A stretch of 64,000 bases of DNA from Sphingobium soli (lineage in GTDB: Bacteria > Pseudomonadota > Alphaproteobacteria > Sphingomonadales > Sphingomonadaceae): the NCBI RefSeq assembly GCF_020782245.1, contig NZ_JAJGNP010000003.1:124001-188000 (forward strand). Direction: 5' to 3'. Below, in pieces: positions 1-7,935 of this stretch. Position 1 is the first letter of the stretch, and each line of letters begins with the position of its first letter. The notes under the pieces are model-generated. The model searched no databases and was not told where the DNA came from. It worked only from the letters and a program-made list of their open reading frames with translations. The position numbers and the translations under genes are program-made.

Positions 1-1
1 C

Positions 2-1087
2 AATCATGGCGACGAGACTCTGATGCTGACCCGGTCGGAGCAGCGCTTCACGTTCCAGAATGTCGCCACCGCGCCCGTGCTGTCGATCAATCGCGGCTTT
101 TCCGCGCCGGTGATCGTGGATACCAACCGCAGCCAAGCCGACCTCGCCTTTCTGTCAGCGCATGACGATGATCCGTTCGCCCGCTATGAAGCGATGCAGC
201 AATTGATGGTCAATGTGCTTGTGGGCCAGATCGGCGGCCAGCCGGTGGACGAGTCGGCGGTGGTCGATGCGGTCCGCCAGACGCTGATCGACCCGGCTTT
301 GGACTCCGCATTCGTGGCGGAGGCGATCCGTTTGCCCAGCGAAGCCTATCTGGGTGACCAGATGCCTATCGTCGATCCTGATGCGATACACGACGCCCGG
401 GACGCGCTTCAACATCGTATCGGCGCGGAACTGGAGCCGCTATGGCGTGATATGCATGCCCGGCTGCGCGCGAACAGCTTTTCCTTGTCGCCGGCGGCCA
501 AGGGTGCGAGAAAATTACGCAACGCGGCGTTACATTATCTGGTGGCATCGGGCGCGGCGGACGGCCCATTAACGGCCTTTGAGCAGTTCGACAGCGCCGA
601 CAACATGACCGAACGTCAGGCCGCACTGGGCATATTGGCGAACGGGGAAAGCCCCGAACGCATCGCTGCCGTCGATATTTTCTATAACCGTTATTGCGCC
701 GACGCGCTGACGCTGGACAAATGGTTCCAGACCCAAGCCTTCGCTTTGCACCCTGATACGGTGGACCTTGTGGAGAAACTGGGCCGACATAAGGATTTCA
801 CCCTCAACAACCCGAACCGAGTTCGCGCGCTTTATGGCGCTTTTTCGGGCAATCAGTGGGCGTTTCATCATCGCTCGGGCAAGGGATATCGGCTCGTCGC
901 CGACTGCATCCTCGCCCTGGATCCCATCAACCCGCAGACAGCAGCGCGCTTGGTGCCTCCGCTTGGCCGCTGGAAAAGGTTCGATGCGCAGCGTGCCGCC
1001 CTGATGCAAGCGCAGCTTCAACGCATTCTGTCTCAGCCGGGCTTGTCGAAAGACGTGATGGAACAGGTCCGCAAGAGCCTGGATTGA
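2..1087 (+). CDS. pepN: Aminopeptidase N, C-terminal part (5' end outside window)
   Basis: This is the last 361 residues of a cytosolic M1 aminopeptidase that removes N-terminal residues from peptides. The frame is open from base 2, so the ATG at 23 is internal. The visible part begins in the Ig-like DUF3458 domain (TFQNVATAPVLSINRGFSAP) and continues into the all-helical C-terminal domain, ending QVRKSLD much like the end of E. coli PepN. The GAMEN and HExxH catalytic motifs would lie upstream and cannot be checked. A second, exported M1 peptidase lies at 18192-20843. The family call is firm. Confidence 0.93.
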   Translation, partial: NHGDETLMLTRSEQRFTFQNVATAPVLSINRGFSAPVIVDTNRSQADLAFLSAHDDDPFARYEAMQQLMVNVLVGQIGGQPVDESAVVDAVRQTLIDPALDSAFVAEAIRLPSEAYLGDQMPIVDPDAIHDARDALQHRIGAELEPLWRDMHARLRANSFSLSPAAKGARKLRNAALHYLVASGAADGPLTAFEQFDSADNMTERQAALGILANGESPERIAAVDIFYNRYCADALTLDKWFQTQAFALHPDTVDLVEKLGRHKDFTLNNPNRVRALYGAFSGNQWAFHHRSGKGYRLVADCILALDPINPQTAARLVPPLGRWKRFDAQRAALMQAQLQRILSQPGLSKDVMEQVRKSLD

Positions 1088-1120
1088 GAAACTTGGCAGG
1101 ATGTCCCGGCGGCCTGTGCC

Positions 1121-1756
1121 TTAGTCCTTCATCGCCGCAACCCAAGCGGCGACATCAGTCGCCACCTGATTGGCCGCCGCATTGAGCGGGGCACCGACGC
1201 TGGTCGCATTGATCTTCCCGCCGACCGGCGCGCTGGCGGTAAATCGCTGACGCGCCAATGCGACCCCGCTCGGCGTCATCAGCATCGCATCATAGGTTAC
1301 GATCGCGCTCTGCTGTGCTTCGTTGATGCCGAAATCGATCAGTTCGCCGGTGAGCCGCTGGCCACCATCGCCCGAAAATTGGCCCGTATCCAGAACCACG
1401 CGGTTGGTCGTGGCCGAAATCGTCTCCGCCAGCAGACGGCGGAACAGGTGACGCGGCGTATCGGCCCATTGCACATCGGTCACATAGGCAACTGACGTCG
1501 GGCTCGTCTGGACAGGCACTCGAACCGTATCGACTGTCTTTGGCGCTTCAGGCTCGGTCACGATCAGCGTCCGCCCGTTCCCTGCGACGCGCGGCGTGCC
1601 GGACGGCACCTTGTGCGCAGCATCGAGCGACAGCAGCCGCTCGGGCGGTTTCCCCCCGAAGGATACGCAGCCCGACAGCAGGAAAGCCGCGGCCAGCACC
1701 GCCGTGACGCCATGGGGTTTCGCGTGGAACATGCGCCTCATCCTTATCTTCCTCAT
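1121..1756 (-). CDS. ABC-type transport auxiliary lipoprotein (PqiC/YmbA-like)
   Basis: A 211-residue lipoprotein and the last gene of the Mla/MCE operon. The N-terminus is basic, then hydrophobic, and ends in a lipobox LSGC with the lipidated Cys at residue 30, which places it on the outer or inner membrane facing the periplasm. The body fits the ABC_trans_aux family (a conserved core with PRVAGNGRTLIVTEP, then VAYVTDVQWADTPRHLFRRLL). Its ATG overlaps the mlaD stop codon (ATGA), so it is translationally coupled. It probably forms the outer-membrane side of the lipid conduit, which is inferred from family and operon context. Confidence 0.85.
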   Translation of the reverse strand: MRKIRMRRMFHAKPHGVTAVLAAAFLLSGCVSFGGKPPERLLSLDAAHKVPSGTPRVAGNGRTLIVTEPEAPKTVDTVRVPVQTSPTSVAYVTDVQWADTPRHLFRRLLAETISATTNRVVLDTGQFSGDGGQRLTGELIDFGINEAQQSAIVTYDAMLMTPSGVALARQRFTASAPVGGKINATSVGAPLNAAANQVATDVAAWVAAMKD

Positions 1757-2715
1757 GGCTTGTAATCGGGCAATTTGGGCGATCCGACGATCGACCCGGC
1801 GCCTTGCTGGTCGAGCTTTTCAGCAACGCCGCGGAACGCGCGCGACATTTCCCGCAGGTCGCGCACCAGCTGATTGACTTCCGGCATGGTCTGCGTGCTG
1901 AAACTCTTCACGCCAGGCTGCGCCTCGCCGATCGTCTTGTCGAGTGTGTCGATGCTGCGGGTTGCGGACTGCACGGTCTTGCGCAGGTCGGCCATCAACG
2001 GCTTGCCCTGTTCATTCAGCAGCGAATCCGTCGTCGCGGCCAGCTTGCCGATCTGCTCGACGGCAACACCGGTACGTTGGACAGCAATGCGCGCTTCCGC
2101 CAGGGTCGCGGCGATTTCGGGGCTGCGGTCGGCCAGCGATCCCGAAATACGCTCCACATTGGCCAGGATGCCCGCAATCGATTGCTGATTCTTGTCGTCG
2201 AGCAATTCGGTGAGGCGCTCGGTCAGTGTGGACAGACGCTCCAGCAGCTGCGGCGCATTGTTGAGCAGTTCGCCCAGCGCGCCGGGCTTGGTTGGTATGA
2301 CAGGCACGCCATCCGGGCAGGCCGCCGGGGCATTTTGTGCGGGGCACTGGATGGGCGGGGCGCCCTTCACAGCGCCGTCCAGCACGATCTCACTCACCCC
2401 TGTAAAGCCAACGCCCTGAATCGTGGCGGTGGTGCCTTGCAGGATAGGGGTGCCATCCCGGACGGAGATACGCACCTTCACGAAACTAGGGTCGCGCTTC
2501 CACAATTCGATCTTCTCGACCTGGCCGGACGGCACGCCGGCATAGTTGACGCCCGATCCTTTCGCCAGGCCACTGACCGACTGCTTGAAAAAGATGTCAT
2601 ATTCCTTGTTGTCGCCTTGCGACAGGCGCGAAAACCAGAAGGCGGCAATCATAATCGCGGCCAGCAACAACAGCGTGACCGTGCCGACCAGCACATGGTT
2701 GGAGCGGGTTTCCAT
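1753..2715 (-). CDS. mlaD: MlaD-family MCE-domain lipid transport protein
   Basis: A 320-residue inner-membrane protein with one N-terminal transmembrane helix (about residues 9-30), then a single MCE domain (about 38-115, including SGLAKGSGVNYAGVPSG), then a long helical C-terminal region (about 150-290) rich in heptads such as LLERLSTLTERLTELL. MCE proteins form hexameric rings that bind phospholipid between the ABC transporter and periplasmic or outer-membrane partners. It is longer than E. coli MlaD (about 183 residues) because of the helical tail, which could span periplasm as in PqiB-like proteins. It starts 3 bases after the mlaF stop codon. Confidence 0.9.
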   Translation of the reverse strand: METRSNHVLVGTVTLLLLAAIMIAAFWFSRLSQGDNKEYDIFFKQSVSGLAKGSGVNYAGVPSGQVEKIELWKRDPSFVKVRISVRDGTPILQGTTATIQGVGFTGVSEIVLDGAVKGAPPIQCPAQNAPAACPDGVPVIPTKPGALGELLNNAPQLLERLSTLTERLTELLDDKNQQSIAGILANVERISGSLADRSPEIAATLAEARIAVQRTGVAVEQIGKLAATTDSLLNEQGKPLMADLRKTVQSATRSIDTLDKTIGEAQPGVKSFSTQTMPEVNQLVRDLREMSRAFRGVAEKLDQQGAGSIVGSPKLPDYKP

Positions 2716-2718
2716 ATC

Positions 2719-3591
2719 CTATTGCCTTCCCTCGGGCGACGCGGACGCCACCTTGTTCTTTTCGCGTTCCACCGCCGCTGTGGCGGCCCGGCCTCTTGGA
2801 CCATTGAAATATTCCTGGATCCACGGGTGATCCAGCGCCAGCAATTCCTCGATCGTGCCCACGGCGATCACCTTCTTGTCCGCCAGCACGGCGACCCGGT
2901 CGCAAATCGAATAGAGCGTGTCGAGATCATGGGTGATGAGGAAGACGGTCAACCCCAGTGTCTGTTGCAGCTTGCGAGTCTGATCATCGAACGCGGCCGC
3001 GCCGATCGGGTCCAGGCCAGCTGTGGGTTCGTCCAGGAACAACAAATCGGGGTCCAGCGCCAATGCGCGCGCCAGCCCGGCGCGCTTGCGCATGCCGCCG
3101 GACAGTTCGGCCGGATATTTGGGTCCAGCCTCGGCAGGCAGGCCGGTCATGCGGATCTTGTAGGCGGCGATCTCCTCGCGCAGCTTCGGCCCGATATTGG
3201 GGTAATATTCGCGGATCGGCACCTCGACATTTTCCGCGACCGTGAGCGTTGAAAACAGCGCGCCGCCCTGAAACAGAACGCCCCAGCGCTTGCGGACCGC
3301 CAGCGCTTCATCGTCCAGGCGGCCGACCATGGCCTCGCCAAACACGCACACATCGCCTTCATCCGGGGTCTGCAATCCGATGATGGACCGCATCAAGACG
3401 GATTTGCCCGTGCCTGATCCGCCCACGACCCCCAGTATCTCGCCCTTGCGCACGTCGAGGTCGAGTTTTTCGTGCACAACCTGATCGCCGAAACTGTTGC
3501 GCAGGCCGCGCACGCGGATTGCAACCCCGTCTTGCGCGATGGCGTCATCGACGCGCCGTTCGTCGGCCTGCTGCATGTCCATCTCGCTCAT
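2719..3591 (-). CDS. mlaF: ABC transporter ATP-binding protein, MlaF-like
   Basis: A 290-residue cytosolic ATPase of the MlaFEDB-type phospholipid transporter. Walker A is GGSGTGKS (residues 57-64 from this start), the signature is LSGGMRKRAGLARAL, and Walker B is LLFLDEPTAGLDP. It ends with a switch His in LITHDLDTL. I chose the ATG at 3591, which overlaps the mlaE stop codon as ATGA. A GTG at 3600 would add three residues. It is second in the operon mlaE-mlaF-mlaD-lipoprotein. Confidence 0.93.
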   Translation of the reverse strand: MSEMDMQQADERRVDDAIAQDGVAIRVRGLRNSFGDQVVHEKLDLDVRKGEILGVVGGSGTGKSVLMRSIIGLQTPDEGDVCVFGEAMVGRLDDEALAVRKRWGVLFQGGALFSTLTVAENVEVPIREYYPNIGPKLREEIAAYKIRMTGLPAEAGPKYPAELSGGMRKRAGLARALALDPDLLFLDEPTAGLDPIGAAAFDDQTRKLQQTLGLTVFLITHDLDTLYSICDRVAVLADKKVIAVGTIEELLALDHPWIQEYFNGPRGRAATAAVEREKNKVASASPEGRQ

Positions 3592-4700
3592 CAGTTCCAC
3601 CCGACCCAGGTGAAGAAGACGGCGAAGAAGGCGTCGATCACGATAACGAGGAAAATTGCCTGAACCACGGCTGCGGTGGTGCGCAGGCCGACTTCCTCAG
3701 CATTGGCCTTGACCTGCATACCTTGATAGCAGCCCGACAGCGCGATGATGATGCCGAACACCGGCGCCTTGATCAATCCGACCCACAGGTCGGTGATCGG
3801 CACGACTTCGCGCAGCCGCTGGACGAAGGTGATGGGCGGAATGTCGAGCGCAACGGCGCACAGGAACCCGCCGCCGATGACCGCGACGATGGACGCGTAG
3901 AAACCCAGCAGCGGCATCATCACCACCACCGCCAATGTGCGCGGCATGACCAGCGCTTCCATCGGCGACACGCCGATGGTGCGCATCGCGTCGATTTCCT
4001 CGGTCAGCTTCATCGTGCCAAGCTGTGCGGCAAAAGCCGAACCGGATCGGCCAGCAACCATGATCGCGGTCATCAACACGCCCAGTTCGCGGAACGTCAG
4101 GCGTCCGACCAGGTTGATGGTCAGCATTTCCATGCCGAACTGCCGCAACTGCACCGATCCTTGCTGGGCGATGACGATGCCGATCAGGAAACTCATCAGG
4201 CCGATAATGCCCAGGGCCGACACGCCCACCACTTCGAACCGCTGGACGACCGCATTGACGCGAAACCGGCTTGGATGCCGGATCAGCCCCCATGCCGCAA
4301 CCAGGCTGGCGCCGAAAAAGCCGAGCAGGCCCATCAAGGTTGTCCCGGCGCTGATCACCGCATCGCCAATCTGGCCGACGACGCGCGTCAGCGGCGACAC
4401 CTTATCCGGGCGGAGGGAAAACGGCTCGTCCAGCGTACCGACCGCCTCTATCAGCCTCTTTGCATCTTCGTTCGCGCCGGTGATTGGCGCGTTCAATCGC
4501 TTGGCCGCGCTATGCACGGTCCATGCGCCGATCGTGTCGATATGATCGACCTGCGACACGTCGACAGCATTGATCGGCCCCTGCACAGCGTCCAGGCGGG
4601 CAGGCAGATCATGAAGGCACGCTATGGCCAGGTTTCCCGAAAGCCGTATTACCGTGCCGCCATCGCGTTGCTCTTCTGTGAGTTCGGCGGCTTTGTTCAT
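3591..4700 (-). CDS. mlaE: MlaE permease with N-terminal STAS-like domain
   Basis: A 369-residue inner-membrane permease of the MCE phospholipid transporter. The first 100 or so residues are hydrophilic and STAS-like (NLAIACLHDLPARLDAVQG, then VDVSQVDHIDTIGAW). The MlaE permease domain follows (about 120-368), with the family's most conserved stretch FRELGVLMTAIMVAGRSGSA and EEIDAMRTIGVSPMEALV. In E. coli the STAS protein MlaB is separate. Here the domain is fused, and no separate mlaB lies nearby. It is the first gene of the operon and divergent from the HAD gene. Confidence 0.92.
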   Translation of the reverse strand: MNKAAELTEEQRDGGTVIRLSGNLAIACLHDLPARLDAVQGPINAVDVSQVDHIDTIGAWTVHSAAKRLNAPITGANEDAKRLIEAVGTLDEPFSLRPDKVSPLTRVVGQIGDAVISAGTTLMGLLGFFGASLVAAWGLIRHPSRFRVNAVVQRFEVVGVSALGIIGLMSFLIGIVIAQQGSVQLRQFGMEMLTINLVGRLTFRELGVLMTAIMVAGRSGSAFAAQLGTMKLTEEIDAMRTIGVSPMEALVMPRTLAVVVMMPLLGFYASIVAVIGGGFLCAVALDIPPITFVQRLREVVPITDLWVGLIKAPVFGIIIALSGCYQGMQVKANAEEVGLRTTAAVVQAIFLVIVIDAFFAVFFTWVGWN

Positions 4701-4798
4701 CAGGGGGATTTAGTGGTCCATTATCGGTTGCACGGCAAGCCGAAACGGCCCATCCGCAGGTCAGAACGAAGGGCTGGGGCAAAAGTTTCGGATACGGC

Positions 4799-5473
4799 AT
4801 GACGCATCATCTGGCGATCTACGACATGGACCGCACGGTCACGGTGACGGGCACCTATACCGGATTCCTGATCCATGTCGCGCGCGCCATGGCGCCGTGG
4901 CGGCTGATCCTGCTGCCCTGCGTCGTTTTGCTGATGCTGGCCTATGTCGTGAAGCTCATCAGCCGCCAGCGGCTCAAGGAGCTGAATCAGGCGCTGATGG
5001 TCGGCTACAATGTCGAACGCGCCCGGTTGATGCCGCATGTCGAAAGCTACGCCGACAAGGTGATCGCCACCAATGTGCGCAAGGGCGCGCTGGCGCAGAT
5101 CGCGCAAGACCGCGCGGACGGCTACACTCTGGTGCTCGCCACTGCATCCTATCGCCTCTATGTCGAACCGATCGCCCGCCGGCTGGGGTTCGACGCCGTC
5201 ATCGCCACGGATCATCTCAGCCAGGATCTGCGCTACGTCCGTGCCAAGATCGCCGGCGAAAACTGCTATGACACCGGCAAATTGCGCATGATCAAGGCAT
5301 GGATGGCGGCCCAGGCGATCGACCGCAGCGACGCGCAGATTCGGGCCTATTCCGACCATGTCTCGGACGCGCCGATGCTGGAATTTGCCGACCTGCCCTT
5401 TGCCGCCAATCCCCACCGCCGCCTTGCCCTGCTGGCGCAGGCGCGCGGCTGGCCGCGGGTAGACTGGGACTGA
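4799..5473 (+). CDS. HAD-IB family phosphatase
   Basis: A 224-residue HAD-superfamily hydrolase. Motif I is D9-M10-D11-R12-T13, the nucleophile and acid/base pair. Motif II is probably ATASYRLY near residue 118, and motif III is DHVSDAPML near residue 183. A hydrophobic stretch at about 28-60 between motif I and the core could be a membrane-associating cap. SerB- and CicA-like HAD-IB proteins share this layout, but the substrate is unknown. It is a single gene, divergent from mlaE and convergent with the hydroxyacid dehydrogenase 4 bases away. Confidence 0.8.
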   Translation: MTHHLAIYDMDRTVTVTGTYTGFLIHVARAMAPWRLILLPCVVLLMLAYVVKLISRQRLKELNQALMVGYNVERARLMPHVESYADKVIATNVRKGALAQIAQDRADGYTLVLATASYRLYVEPIARRLGFDAVIATDHLSQDLRYVRAKIAGENCYDTGKLRMIKAWMAAQAIDRSDAQIRAYSDHVSDAPMLEFADLPFAANPHRRLALLAQARGWPRVDWD

Positions 5474-5477
5474 CCAC

Positions 5478-6404
5478 CTATACCACGCGGGCCGGCAGCG
5501 GCTCGCCGGCGAAATGCGCGGCCAGATTGGCGCGCAGCGTTTCAAGCATCCGGCCCACCGCCTCATGCGTCGCGCCGCCGGTATGGGGCGTCAGCACGAT
5601 GTTCGGCACGTCCTTCCACCGCGCGGGATCGGTCGGTTCAGGATCGAACACGTCCAGCGCCGCGCCGCCCAGCCGCCCCGATGTCAGCGCCTCGACCAGC
5701 GCCGCCTCCTGAACCAGCTGACCCCGCGCGACATTGACCAACAGCCCGTCTGCGCCGACCGCCTCCATGATCGCAGCATCGATCATGCCGCGATTGCTTT
5801 CGTCCGCTCGGCACGCGACGATCACGATATCGCTTTGCCGGGCCAGCGCCATCAGGCTGTCGGCGCGCGGCCAGGCCAGGCCCGGCTTGGGGCGCGGTCC
5901 CCACCAGCCGATCTGCATCTTCATCGCCTGCGCCCGTTCCGCAATGGCGATGCCGATTGCGCCCATGCCGACAATCCCCAGCCGCGCGCTGCCCATCGAC
6001 CATGTGCGTGTCTTCGCCTTGATCGTCCATTGGCCAGCCCGCAGATGCCGGTCGCCGCCGACGATCCAGCGGCGATGCGCGATCATCAGGCCGATCGCAT
6101 GGTCGGCGACGTCATCGGCATTGGCTGCGCCCGCATGGGCAACGGCAATGCCGCGCGTTCGCGCCAGGTCCAGGTCCACGCCGTCATAGCCGACAGTGAA
6201 GCAGGCGATCAGGCGCAGCTGCGGCATCGCGTCGATCAGCGCCCGATCGAGCGGGAACTCCCCGGCCCACACGATCGCATCGACGCGGGCGAGCGCTGCC
6301 GGGTCCGGGTCGTCCCACAGCGCGATCACATCATATTCGGCGCGCAGCACGGGCAACAACGGCGCCAGCAGCGGCTGCCCCACCAACAACAAGGGTCTGG
6401 TCAT
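5478..6404 (-). CDS. D-isomer-specific 2-hydroxyacid dehydrogenase (NAD(P)-dependent)
   Basis: A 308-residue cytosolic dehydrogenase that interconverts 2-oxoacids and D-2-hydroxyacids. It has the Rossmann glycine motif GIVGMGAIG (about residue 143), the substrate Arg in NVARGQLV, the stretch GGAALDVFDPEP with the acidic catalytic partner, and the catalytic His in LTPHTGGAT. Its length and motifs fit the glyoxylate/hydroxypyruvate reductase group rather than PdxB or SerA. It starts 5 bases after the stop of the upstream PLP enzyme, so the two form an operon. The substrate is not predictable from sequence. Confidence 0.87.
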   Translation of the reverse strand: MTRPLLLVGQPLLAPLLPVLRAEYDVIALWDDPDPAALARVDAIVWAGEFPLDRALIDAMPQLRLIACFTVGYDGVDLDLARTRGIAVAHAGAANADDVADHAIGLMIAHRRWIVGGDRHLRAGQWTIKAKTRTWSMGSARLGIVGMGAIGIAIAERAQAMKMQIGWWGPRPKPGLAWPRADSLMALARQSDIVIVACRADESNRGMIDAAIMEAVGADGLLVNVARGQLVQEAALVEALTSGRLGGAALDVFDPEPTDPARWKDVPNIVLTPHTGGATHEAVGRMLETLRANLAAHFAGEPLPARVV

Positions 6405-6409
6405 GCCGC

Positions 6410-7750
6410 TCAGCCTATCTGCCGCAGCGCCTGCGCGAAATCGGCGATCAGATCGTCGGCATCCTCGCAGCCGATCGAAATGCGCACCATATTGTCGCCG
6501 ATCGCCAGCGCCTTCTTGCGCTCGGCCGGCACCGACAAATGCGTCATCGCCGCCGGGTGGCTGGCCAGCGTTTCAGTGCCGCCCAGGCTGACCGCCAGCT
6601 TGGCGATCTTGAGCGCGTCGAGGAAGGCGAAGGCTTCGGCTTCTCCGCCTTTCAAGTAGAGCGAAAAGGTCGATCCCGCGCCGGTGCAATGCCGCCTGTA
6701 AATGTCCGCTTGGCGCTCGGTTTCGGGAAAGCCCAGATAGACGACCTTTTCCACCTGCGGCTGGTCGCGCAGCCAGGCGCACACCTTGGCGGCATTCTCG
6801 CCCGCCCGGCTCATCCGCAGTTCCAGCGTCTCCAGGCTGCGCAGCAGCATCCAGGCGCTGTGCGGGTCCAATATGGTACCGATCGTGTTGCGCATCAGGC
6901 GGATGGTATTGATCAGCGCATTGCTGCCCAGCACGCCGCCCGCCACAAGATCGCTATGGCCGCCGGCATATTTGGTGAGGCTGTAGATGACCAGGTCCGC
7001 GCCATGGGCGATCGGCTTGTGCCATAGCGGACCAAGGAATGTATTATCGATGGCGATCGGCGGCACATGGTCCACCCCGGCGAACACGGAGTCGCGCCGC
7101 GCGACTACCGCTTCTAAATCGACCAGGACATTGGTCGGATTGGCAGGACTTTCCAGATAGATCATCGCCACCCGGCCCAGTTTCTTGGCCTGCTCGATCA
7201 CCGCGCCAATCTCCTGCGCGGTCGCGCCGGCCGGGAAGTCGACCCATTGCACGCCGAACTTGCCCAGAATGCGCCCGATCAGCGATTCGGTCGCGGCATA
7301 GAGCGGCGCGCTGTGGACGATGACGTCGCCCGGCTGCACCAGCGCCAGCAGGGTGGTGGCGATCGCCGACATGCCGCTGGAAAAGAGCAGCGCGTCCTCG
7401 GCTTCCTCCCACACCGATAGCCGGTCCTCGCAAATTTCCTGATTGGGGCCGTTGAACCGCGAATAGACCAGCCCCTCCGCGCCGCCGGGGCGGATGCCCG
7501 TCACGCCCTCGAAATGCCGCTTGCCCGCCGCGGCGCTTTCAAAGGCAAAGGTGGAGGTGAGGAAGATCGGTGGCTTTAATGACCCTTCCGACAGGGTCGG
7601 GTCATAGCCATGGCCCATCATCAAGGTCGCGGGCTTGAGCTTGCGGCCGTCGATTTCCAGGATGGACGCCTTGGGACGGCGGCGGTTGCCGGTGGCTTCG
7701 ACGCCGCTCAGGTCGGCTTCGGTGACGGGGGGCGGGGTTTCGCCGGTCAT
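6410..7750 (-). CDS. Cys/Met metabolism PLP-dependent enzyme (cystathionine gamma-synthase family)
   Basis: A 446-residue fold-type I PLP enzyme. The Schiff-base Lys lies in SLTKYAGGHSDLVAGG. Other family marks are YSRFNGPNQEICEDRL near the N-terminus, SSGMSAIATTLLALVQPGD (cofactor phosphate loop) and SLGGTETLASHPAAMTH near the C-terminus. These fit cystathionine gamma-synthase, methionine gamma-lyase and relatives, and the reaction cannot be fixed by eye. I chose the ATG at 7750 because AGGAG sits 8 bases before it. An ATG at 7756 is too close to that site, and longer starts add a low-quality tail. It is followed by the hydroxyacid dehydrogenase. Confidence 0.85.
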   Translation of the reverse strand: MTGETPPPVTEADLSGVEATGNRRRPKASILEIDGRKLKPATLMMGHGYDPTLSEGSLKPPIFLTSTFAFESAAAGKRHFEGVTGIRPGGAEGLVYSRFNGPNQEICEDRLSVWEEAEDALLFSSGMSAIATTLLALVQPGDVIVHSAPLYAATESLIGRILGKFGVQWVDFPAGATAQEIGAVIEQAKKLGRVAMIYLESPANPTNVLVDLEAVVARRDSVFAGVDHVPPIAIDNTFLGPLWHKPIAHGADLVIYSLTKYAGGHSDLVAGGVLGSNALINTIRLMRNTIGTILDPHSAWMLLRSLETLELRMSRAGENAAKVCAWLRDQPQVEKVVYLGFPETERQADIYRRHCTGAGSTFSLYLKGGEAEAFAFLDALKIAKLAVSLGGTETLASHPAAMTHLSVPAERKKALAIGDNMVRISIGCEDADDLIADFAQALRQIG

Positions 7751-7935
7751 GATCATATCTCCTGCTTCGCGACGTCTGCAGCGACGCTGATGATGGACCG
7801 GAGTGTAACGCAGGAGCGGGGGCGGGGGCCAGAGGGTCGGGACATAATATTTCGCTGCCAAGCATGTTAATTGCCAAGGACGGATGGCTGGACGAGAGGG
7901 TGACGAAGGCCATAGGCGTACCTACATTCCCGACG

